Shown here piece by piece: positions 45,434 through 57,400 of a stretch of DNA of 64,000 bases (position 1 is the first letter of the stretch; every line of letters starts with the position of its first letter). Origin of the DNA: Asinibacterium sp. OR53. Its GTDB lineage: Bacteria; Bacteroidota; Bacteroidia; Chitinophagales; Chitinophagaceae. The notes beneath the pieces are model-generated. The model ran no database searches. It was given only the letters and a program-made list of their open reading frames with translations, and had not been told where the DNA came from. Both the position numbers and the translations under genes were made by a program. The stretch spans positions 434,001 through 498,000 of the forward strand of contig NZ_KI911562.1 in NCBI RefSeq assembly GCF_000515315.1. Direction: 5' to 3'.

Positions 45434-48400
45434 ATGAGAAACCACAGGCATATATATCTGCTGCCCTTTCTTCTACTGTCGTGCCTGTATAATAATGTTT
45501 CCCTTGCCCAAGGAGTTTGTAACAGTACGGCGCTTGCTCCCGTTTACAAACAAGATTTTAGCTTTGCATCGAAATCATCTTCTAAAAGTCAAGTCCCTCC
45601 TGGCTTCATCACAAATTATAATTTCGGCACCGATAACAATGGCTCTTTAAATGATGGGTATTATATTGTAACACCACGAATTGAAAATGGCGGTCACGCT
45701 GATTGGACTACCGGGGGAGATCATACCGGCAACACCAATGGCAACATGCTTTTGATAAACGCCGGCAGACCTTCTGCAGGTCCTGTTGATCTGATTTTTT
45801 CACAGCAGGTAAATAATCTTTGCCCTGGTTCCGTGTATAGTTTTTCAGCATGGCTTGTCAATGTAAATACAAATTCCAAAACGGTTCCCATCTGTGGTCC
45901 CTTTGGTTCATCCGGAACCATTCCTGCCAAAGTAACATTTAACATCAAAAACACTTCCGGTACTGTTTTACAGACTTATACCACACCTGATTTACCGCTT
46001 ACAGCTACCCCAGCAGGTCCTCCCAACTGGCAACAATATGGATTTCAGTTTACGCTTCCTGCCGGAACCACTTCATTGGTTCTGGAAATGCGAGATGCAT
46101 GGGGTGGGCAGTTGAATTATTGCGGCAACGACCTTGCTGTTGACGATATTCTTTTTTCTGCTTGTACCCCAACTGTAACTACTTCTATTAATTCTGCTAC
46201 TTCGGCATCTGTTTGTCCCGGTAGCAGTATTACCGTTAACAGTGCTCTTACAAACAGCCCTTTCTCCAGCCCCGCTTACCAGTGGCAGAAAAGTACTAAC
46301 GGCGGCACCACATGGGCAAATGTGGGAACGCCTGGCACAAGCGCCAATAACTTCACACTTACCAATGTTGCAGCAACTGATGCCGGAATGTATCGCGTAC
46401 TGGTAGGGCCCGATGTATCCAGCTTGTCAAGCAGTACCTGTGTTACCGCGTCCAATTCCATTACGCTTAATGTATACCCGTCTCCCGCAGTTTCCGTAAC
46501 CGGCAGCAGTCCGGTTTGTTCAGGAAACAGCGTTGTATTATCATCCACAGCTTCCGGTGGAACACCTGGATATACTTATAGCTGGACGGGCCCAAATAGT
46601 TTTGCATCTACAATCAGCAACCCGTCTATTCCCAACTCCACAACAGCGGCGTCCGGTACTTATTCTTTAACTGTTACCGACACTAAAAGTTGTACTGCTA
46701 CTGCAAGTACTGCAGTTACCGTTAATCAAACACCTGTGGTAGCAGCCATCAGCGGCCCTAATGGGGGATGTGCGGGAAGTACCATCCAGTTGAGTAGTTC
46801 CACATCAGGAGGTACGTGGACCAGCAGTAATACATCCGTTGCTACTATTGACAATACAGGGCTTGTTACCATTGTTGCAGGTGGCACCAGCACCATTACC
46901 TATACCGTTACCAATAACGGATGCTCTGCTTCGGTAACCAAAAACATTGGCGCAGCCAGTGTTTTTATGAGTCCTGATTATTTGGAATGTAATAACGGGG
47001 TGAGGACCTACGACAGTACTGCTGCAAATCCTTATCGCGTTAAATATGATAATCCTGTAACCGGTACTTATAACTGGAAGATCACAGATGGAAATGGCAC
47101 AGATGTAACTAGCAGTGTATTTAAGAATTCATCCACCGGTCCTTACCCGAGTGTACAACTGCTAAGAGGTAATTGGTATACCGTACAGGTAATTTACACC
47201 AGCAATGGCATTACCTGCACCGCCAGTCATAAGGTCTACAAAGAAATAAATGTAGCCGATACCATAGCCGGGTCCCGCGACACCACTGTTTGTTATACCA
47301 CCAACTCTATACCCATATCGGTAAAAACATCTGCTGTTGTAACTACACTTAATTGGGGTACTACGGGTAGCGGAAGTTTCTCTCCTAATAATTCAATTAA
47401 TACCACTTACACGCCAAGTGCTGCTGATAAAGCCAAAGGCGTGATCACACTTTATGTAACTGCAAGCACTTCTATCAATGCTACCGGTTCCTGCGGCTCT
47501 GCAACTGCCACGGACAGTATGAAGCTGCGCATTTATCCTAACAACACGGGCAAAGATTCTGCAAAGACCGTCTGCTCCAATCAAACCGTCAACTATACAC
47601 CTGTTTCTGCCGTAGCAGGCAGCACTTTTTCCTGGGCTTCTGCCGTTACTTCAGGTAGCATTAGCGGTAACTCTCCATCAGGCACCGGCAATATCACCGA
47701 TTCACTAATCAACCTTTCGAATACCAGCAATGGTGTAGTTAATTATACCATTACACCTTATGCATTTACACCTTCGAATGTGAGTTGTCCGGGTTCACCT
47801 TTTAATTTTACGGTAACATTGCAACCCCGACCTGCCGTTAATATCACTAATAATACGGCATCGCTTTGTACCGGAACCACTACGAACATTCAATTCAATA
47901 GTTCCATTGCTGGTTCTCTGTACACCTGGAGTTCATCCGTTATTTCAGGTGCTGCCACCGGTAATTCGTCCAATGCTGTACCATCTGCTACCAATACCAT
48001 CAACGATGTATTAACCAACAGTTCCACTACCGCCAATGCAACGGTGCGTTATCGCATCACAGCAATTCCTCCGACTGGTTGCAGCAGAACAGATTCAACC
48101 GATGTGTTGGTATATGCATTGCCTACCAAAGCCGTTGCCGGCAGTGCGCAGTCACTCTGCAGTGCTACTTCCACGATGCTGACAGGTAACACACCCATTA
48201 TCGGTACAGGCACCTGGACCCTTGCATCAGGCCCTTCAGGCAGCAGCTTCAGCAATCCCAATGCGCCATCCACTGCTGTAAACGGACTTACAGCCGGTAC
48301 TTATAAGTTCGTTTGGTCTATTGTCAATGGCTCTTGTGCTGCTTCAACCGATACGGTTACCGTAACGAATAGTGCAACAACCGTAGCTGGTACGCTCGCA

Positions 48401-51400
48401 TCGCCTGCCACTGTTTGCGCTGGTTCTAATACCGGCACACTTACACTCTCCGGTTATACAGGAAGCATCCTCAACTGGCAGTCTTCTACCGATGGCGGTA
48501 CCACCTGGACCAATATTGCCAATACTACGAACACTTACACTTACAACAATCTTACCACCAGTACTTTCTTCAGGGCTGTGGTACAAAGCGGCGCTTGCAG
48601 CACTGCAAGTTCACCCTCTGTTGCCATCACCGTTACACCTGCTTCCAGCAGCGGTAACCTCGCAGCCAATGCTACTGTTTGCGCCGCCAGCAATAGCGGC
48701 ACCCTCAACTTAACAGGCTACACCGGCACTGTGACTCGCTGGGAATCTTCTACTGACAATGGTGCTACCTGGGCCAGTATTGTCAATACTACCAGCAGTT
48801 ACAGCTATGCCAATATAACTGCCACAACACTTTACAGAGCTGTTACACAAAGTGGTAATTGCGGAATCGTTAATTCCAATAATGTTACTATTACCGTAAA
48901 TCCGCAAACAGTTGCCGGTACACTGGCTGCCAGCAACACCGTTTGCGCCACTGCGAATACCGGCACCCTTACACTCTCCGGTTATACTGGAACCATTCTC
49001 AACTGGCAATCTTCTACTGACAATGGTACTACCTGGACCAACATTGCCAACACTACTGCGAACTATACTTACAATAACCTGACAGCTACTACTCTCTTCA
49101 AGGCGCAAGTGCAAAGCGGCGTTTGTAACACCATCAGTTCCAATGCCGTTACCATTACCGTTATGCAGCCTGTAACTGCTGCCAGTGCTGGTCCTAATCA
49201 GGCATTGTGCAATGTTACATCCACTACTATGGCCGCCAATGCACCTACATCGGGTACCGGCACATGGACACAAGTATCCGGCCCTACTACTGCCAGCTTC
49301 ACCAATATCAACAACCCGTTTACCACTGTCAATAATTTAACAACCGGTACTTACCAATTCCAGTGGAACATCACCAATGGCCCTTGTGCTTCTTCACAAA
49401 GCACTGTTCAGGTTACCATCGATCCGCAAACTGTTCCAGGCACACTGGCATCACCTGCTACTGTTTGTGCTACTTCCAACACCGGCACGCTTACACTTTC
49501 CGGTTATACTTCAGCCATTCTGAACTGGCAGTCTTCTACTAACAATGGAACTACCTGGACTAACATCGCCAACACTACTGCCAACTATACTTACAATAAC
49601 CTGACGGCAACCACCCTCTTCAGGGCACAGGTGCAAAGCGGCAGTTGTGCAGCCCAGTATTCTAACAATGTAGCCATCACAGTTGCACAGGCAGTAACAC
49701 CTGCCAATGCCGGTCCTAACCAGTCGCTTTGCAATGTTACCTCTACCACCATGGCAGCTACAGCCGTGAGTTCAGGTACCGGCACCTGGACACAGGTATC
49801 CGGACCAAGTACAGCCAGCTTCACCGACAGCCATAATCCCTTTACTACTGTAAACGGATTAACCAGTGGTATCTATCAATTTCAATGGACTGTTTCCAAT
49901 GGCGTTTGTGCCTCTTCACAAAGCACCGTACAAATCAGCATCGATCCGCAAACCGTTCCCGGATCTCTCGCATCACCTGCTACTGTTTGTGCTACTTCCA
50001 ATACCGGCACACTTACACTCTCCGGTTATACTTCTACTATATTGAAGTGGCAGTCTTCTGCTGACAATGGTACTACCTGGATTGATATTGCCAATACCAC
50101 CAATACATATACTTATACTAACCTTACCGCCACTACCCTGTTCAGGGCTTCTGTAAAAAGCGGCGCCTGCGCAGCGCAAAACTCAAACAATGTAGCCATC
50201 ACGGTGCTGCAAACAGTGACGCCTTCTGTTGCCGGAAATGATCAGCAACTCTGTAATGTTACATCTGCTACCATGGCCGCTAATGCGCCTACATCGGGTA
50301 CCGGTACCTGGACACAGGTTTCCGGACCTACTGCCGCCAGCTTCACTGACACCCACAATCCCAACACTACGGTGAACAACCTTAGTTTCGGAACCTATCA
50401 GTTCAAGTGGACTATCTCCAACGGATACTGCGCCAGCTCGCAATCTACCGTTAATATTACCGTGAACACACCTAGTGTGCCAGGTACATTAGCCGCCAAT
50501 GCTACTGTGTGCGCTACTGCCAATAATGGCACATTAACGCTCAGCGGTTACAGCACTAATATTGTTCGTTGGGAATTCTCTACCGATAACGGCAATACAT
50601 GGACCAACATCGCCAACACAGGCAATACCAATACTTATAATAACCTTATTGCTACCACTCAGTACAGGGCATTGGTACAAAATACAGTCTGTCCTGCTGC
50701 CTATTCAAACGCGGCCATTATTACCGTGTTCCAGCCGGTTACCACTTCCAATGCAGGGCCCGCTCAAACATTGTGTAATGTTACATCTGCAACACTGGCA
50801 GCCAACGCGCCTGCATCGGGCAGCGGTACCTGGACAAAAGCTTCCGGCCCAACTGCCGTTAGCTTTACCAACCCCAATGATCCGAATACTACTGTAACCG
50901 GACTTGCTACCGGCATCTATCAGTTTGTATGGACCATCTCCAATGGTGTTTGCGCTTCTTCTCAAAGTACGGTACAAGTAGAAGTAGATGCACTCACAGC
51001 ACCAGGTACACTCGCCTCACCCGCTACTGTTTGCGTTACAGCCAATGCAGGTACACTTACGCTCAGTGGTTACAGTACCAATATACTTCACTGGGAATCT
51101 TCTACCGACAATGGTAATACATGGACCAACATTATCAATACGGCCAATACTTATACTTACAACAATATTCCGGCAACAACCCTTTACAGGGTGTTGGTGA
51201 AGAATGGTGTATGTGCTTCACAGTATTCCAACAATGTAGCCATTACCGCTTTAGCGGCCGTATCAACTGCCAATGCAGGAACTGATCAGCAACTCTGTAA
51301 TGTTACTTCCGCTACAATGGCCGCTACGCTGCCCACATCGGGCACCGGTACCTGGACCCAGGTAAGCGGCCCTTCTACTGCAACCTTTACCAACCTGCAC

Positions 51401-54400
51401 GATCCCAATACAACTGTCAATGGACTCAGCTTCGGCACTTATCAATTCAAATGGACAGTCTCCAACGGATATTGCGCCAATTCAGAAGCCACAGTCAACA
51501 TTACAATAAACACTCCCAGTGTTCCGGGAACATTGGCTGCCAATGCTACGGTTTGCGCTACCGCCAACAACGGCACACTTACACTTAGCGGTTACAGCAC
51601 TAATATCGTTCGTTGGGAATCTTCTGCTGATAATGGCAGTACATGGAGCAATATTGCCAATACAGCCGCTACTTATACGTATACCAATCTGGCTGCTACT
51701 AGCCTGTTCAGAGCCCTTGTACAAAACACTGTTTGTCCTGCACTCTATTCCAACCAGGTAGCCGTTACCGTATTCCAGCCCGTTACCGCTTCCAATGCTG
51801 GGCCCAATCAAACACTTTGTAATGTTACCTCTGCTACGCTCGCTGCCAACGCACCTACATCGGGTAGCGGTACCTGGACAAAAGTTACCGGTCCGTCTGC
51901 AGTTACTTTCACCAATCCCAATGATCCCAATACAACTGTAAGCGGACTCATTGCAGGTACTTATACATTCCAGTGGACCATCTCCAATGGTGTATGTGCT
52001 TCCAGTCAAAGTACTGTGCAGGTACAAGTTGATCCAGCCACCATACCGGGCACACTCGCTTCACCTGCTACTGTTTGCGCTACAGCCAATGCGGGTACAC
52101 TGACCCTCTCCGGTTATACATCCGCTGTTCTTCATTGGGAATCTTCTACTGACAACGGCAACACCTGGGGGGCCATCATCAATACGAACAGTACCTATTC
52201 ATACAGTAACTTAACCTCTACTACCTTGTTCAGGGCCTCTGTTAAAAGTGGTTCCTGTGCAGCACAGTATTCCAATAATGTAGCCATTACAGTTGTGCCA
52301 GCCGTTACCACCGCCAACGCCGGCACCAACCAAACACTCTGTAATGTAACGGCCACTACACTGGCTGGAAACATTCCCACATCCGGTACCGGTACCTGGA
52401 CAAAAGTTTCCGGCCCTACTTCGGTTACCTTCACCAATGCCAATGACCCCAATACAATGGTCAGTGGATTAACAACTGGTACCTACCAATTCCAGTGGAC
52501 CATTTCGAATGGCGTATGTACTTCCAGTCAGAGTACCGTACAGGTTGAGGTTGATCCGGCAACTGTTCCTGGTACACTGGCATCGCCTGCTTCTGTTTGT
52601 GCTACCGGCAATGCAGGTACACTTACCTTATCGGGTTATACTTCTTCAATTTTAAAATGGCAATCTTCTACCGATAATGGTAATACCTGGTTGGACATTG
52701 CTAATACCAGCAACACATACCCTTACAATAACCTTACTCAAAGTACTTTGTTCAGGGCTTCTGTGAAGAGCGGCGTTTGTGCAGCACAGTATTCCAACAA
52801 TGTAGCCATTACCGTAATGCAGGCTGTGACTACTGCTAATGCAGGCCCCGATCAACAGCTTTGTAATGTTACTTCTGCTACACTGGCAGGTAATACACCT
52901 GCTTCCGGTACGGGCACATGGTCTTTCGTGAGCGGACCTTCGGCTGTTACTTTTACCAATCCGAACAATCCAACTACTACGGTATATGGTTTAACAACGG
53001 GAACTTACCAGTTGCGTTGGACCATTGCCAACGGACCTTGCGCTGTTTCACAAAGCGTGATGAACATTACTGTATTTGCACCAAGCGTTCCTGGCACACT
53101 GGCTTCCGATGCCACTGTATGTGCTACTGCCAATGGCGGTACGGTTGCACTCAGTGGTTACAGTACCAATATCCTGCGTTGGGAATCTTCTACTGATAAT
53201 GGCAATACCTGGACCAACATTGCCAACACAGCTAATACTTTTAACTACAGTAACCTCACTGCTACCACCAAATACAGGGCGTTGGTACAAAATGGTATTT
53301 GCCCAGCATTGTATTCCAACCTGGTTACGGTGAATGTGATCCAGCCGGTATCAACCGCCAATGCGGGGCCTGACCAAAGCATCACTTTCATTTTTGCTAC
53401 TGCACAACTGAATGCAGTTCCGCCTACATCAGGAACAGGTCAATGGTCTCAACTGACAGGCCCCACAACCGTTAGCTTCGTGAATACTGCCGATCCTAAG
53501 ACCTCCATTACAGGACTCACATATGTTGCCGGAACGCCCCCTTCAAATGGTGTGTATACATTCCGCTGGACTGTATCTAACGGCATATGTGCGAATTCTT
53601 ATGCCGATGTGACCATTACTGTTGCACCACCTACGAATCCTGGTGTGATTGGTCCGGACCAGGTAGTTTGCAGAGGCGTCAATCACGGTACACTTACTTT
53701 GTCTCAATATAATGGAACCATTCTTCGATGGGAAGATTCAACAAGCGGATCAACATGGCAACCGATCGCCAGTACAGTTGGTGCCAATACACCTACTTAT
53801 ACATTCGACAACCTTATTGTAACTACTTACTACCGGGCATTAGTACAAGCATCGGGCGGACAGCCATTGTATTCAGGTGTTTCGGCTACCATCACTGTTG
53901 TGCAACCGGTAACGCCTTCCAATGCAGGACCCGATCAGAGCCTTTGCAGCACTTCTACTACAACGTTGGCAGGTAACATACCAACCCAAGGTACCGGTAA
54001 ATGGACACAGACAAGTGGATCTCCTACTACTATTGTAAACCCGCTTGACCCGAATACTGTTATAAACGGATTGGCTGTGGGTACTTACCAATTTGCCTGG
54101 ACTATTTCCAATGGCATCTGTGCCGATTCAAAAACATTTGTGAATATTACGGTACATCCGCTCACTGTTCCCGGAAACCTGGTAACCCCAGCTACTGTTT
54201 GCGCTAACCTTAACAATGGTAACCTCAGTCTGAGTGGTTATACCGGTAGCATTCTCAAATGGCAATCTTCTACCGATAATGGCACCACCTGGGCTGATAT
54301 CGCCAACACTACTGCCGGCTATACTTATAACAACATACCTGCTACTACGGAGTACAGGGTATTGGTGCAGAACAGCCCTTGTCCGTCACTGTACTCCAAT

Positions 54401-57400
54401 ATTGTTACCATCACTGCATTGCAGGCTGTTACTACTGCTCATGCAGGGGCTACACAAGAGCTCTGTAATGTTAGTTCAGCTACACTGGCAGGTAATACGC
54501 CCACTTCCGGAACAGGTACCTGGTCATTCGTAAGCGGACCTTCTACCGTTACTTTCAACGATATACATAATCCTACAACTGATGTATACGGATTGGTACA
54601 GGGTACTTATAAATTGATGTGGACCATCTCTAATGCTTTGTGTACACCTTCAACAGATGTTGTAACGATCAATGTTCATCCGCCTACTGTAGCAGGCTCA
54701 CTCGCTGCACCGGCTACCGTATGTGCCACTTCCAATAACGGCATACTCAATCTCACCGGTTATACAGGTACCATTAACAAATGGCAATCTTCTACCAATA
54801 ACGGTGCTACCTGGACTGATATCTCCAACACCACTGCCAGCTATAACTACAGCAACCTTACTACTAATACACAATTCAGAGCCGAGGTACAAAACTCGGT
54901 TTGTCCTTCACTTGTTTCCAATGTGGTAGCGATTACCGTGATACAACCGGTGACCACTGCTAATGCAGGACCTAATCAACAACTCTGTAATGTGGCTTCC
55001 ACAACACTCGCCGGTAACAACCCAACTTCCGGTACTGGTATCTGGACACAGGTAAGTGGGCCTTCTACCGCCAGCTTTGTCAATCCAAATGCTTACAATA
55101 CGACCGTGAATGGTCTTGTTGCCGGCACTTACCAGTTCCAATGGACCATCTCCAATAACACCTGTACCAGTTCACAGTCAACTATGAATGTAACGGTGTA
55201 TGCTGCTACTGTAGCTGGTTCTCTGGCTGCACCCGCTACGGTGTGTGCTACATCCAACACCGGTACACTCAACCTTACCGGTTATACAGGTACCATCAAC
55301 AAATGGCAATCTTCTGTTGACAATGGTGCTACCTGGATAGATATCACTAATACTACCGCCTCTTATAATTATACAAACCTCACTGCCACTACCTTGTTCA
55401 GGGCTCAGGTACAGAATGCGGTTTGCCCCGCATTGCCTTCCAACAATGTAACCATTACCGTACTCCAGCCGGTAACCACTGCCAATGCAGGACCTGATCA
55501 ACAACTCTGTAATACTACTTCCACCAGTTTGGCTGGTAATGTACCTGCTTCCGGAACTGGTACCTGGTCGCAGGTAAGCGGACCTACTACTGGTTCTTTT
55601 GTTAATAACACCGATCCACATACGGTTGTTAATGGTCTTACTGTGGGCACTTATACATTCCAATGGACCATCTCCAACAGTACTTGCGCCAACTCGCAAT
55701 CAACTATAAAAATAACCGTATATCCTGCTACGGTTGCCGGCTCATTGGTTGCACCGGCTACTGTATGTGCTACTGCCAATACCGGCACACTCAATCTCAC
55801 AGGTAATACGGGCAACATTAACAAATGGCAATCTTCTATCGATAACGGTACTACCTGGACCAATATCACTAATACTGCAGCCAGCTATACTTACAATAAT
55901 CTTACTACTAGTACCCAGTTCAGGGCCGAGGTGCAAAACACTGTATGTCCCGCACTAGTTTCCAATGTAGTGACTATTACGGTGATACAGCCGGTAACCA
56001 CTGCTAACGCAGGACCTGATCAACAACTTTGTAATGTGGCTTCCGCTACACTTGCCGGTAATAACCCAACTTCCGGTACCGGTACCTGGACACAAGTAAG
56101 CGGACCTTCTACCGCAAGCTTCGCCAATCCAAATGCTTACAATACTACTGTTAGCGGCCTTGCTACCGGTACTTACCAGTTCCAGTGGACTATCTCTAAT
56201 AATACCTGTGCCAGCTCGCAGTCGACCATGAAAGTAACCGTGTATGCTGCTACGGTTGCCGGCTCACTCGCTGCGCCTGCTACTGTGTGTGCTACTGCCA
56301 ACAACGGCACGCTCAACCTCACCGGTTATACAGGTACCATCAACAAATGGGAATACTCTATCAACAATGGTTCTACCTGGACTGATATTGTGAACACCAC
56401 TGCCAGTTATACTTACAATAACCTTACTGCCAATACGCAGTTCAGAGCAGAAGTGCAGAATGCGGTTTGTCCCGCGTTGGTTTCCACTGCTGTAACCATT
56501 ACCGTGCTTCAGCCGGTAACAACTGCCAATGCAGGACCTGATCAACAACTCTGTAATGTAAGTTCAGCTAAGCTCAGCGCTAATACACCTACTTCCGGAA
56601 CCGGTACCTGGAGTATGGTGAGCGGACCTGCTGCTGTCAGCTTCACCAATCCTAATGACCCGGCTACCACCGTGAATGGATTGCAGACAGGCACTTACCA
56701 ACTGGCATGGACCATTACCAATGCAGCCTGTACGCAATCGACCGCTACCATGAAGATCACTGTGTATGCTGCTACAGTAGCAGGCTCACTCGCTGCACCC
56801 GCTACTGTGTGTTCTACTTCCAACAACGGCACGCTCAACCTCACCGGCAACACAGGCGCTATTAATAAATGGCAGTCTTCTATTGACAATGGCACTACCT
56901 GGGCAGATATCGCCAACACTGCTGCAAACTATACTTACAATAATCTGAATACTACTACACAATTCAGGGCACAAGTACAAAATGGTGCTTGCCTGGTGCT
57001 GGCTTCCAGCCCGGTTACTATTACCGTACTGCAACCGGTTACCACTGCCAATGCAGGACCCGATCAGCAACTCTGTAATGTGGCTTCCACCACACTCGCC
57101 GGTAATAATCCAACTTCGGGTACCGGTACCTGGACAATGGTAAGTGGTCCTTCTACTGCCAGCTTCACCAACCCGAATGCTTACAATACTACGGCGAATG
57201 GTCTTGTTGCTGGTACTTACCAGTTCCAGTGGACCATCTCCAATAACACTTGTGCCAGCTCACAGTCAACCATGAAAGTAACCGTGTATGCTGCTACGGT
57301 TGCCGGAACACTCGCTGCACCTGCTACTGTATGTGCTACTGCCAATAACGGCACACTCAACCTCACCGGTTATACAGGCGCCATCAATAAATGGCAATCT

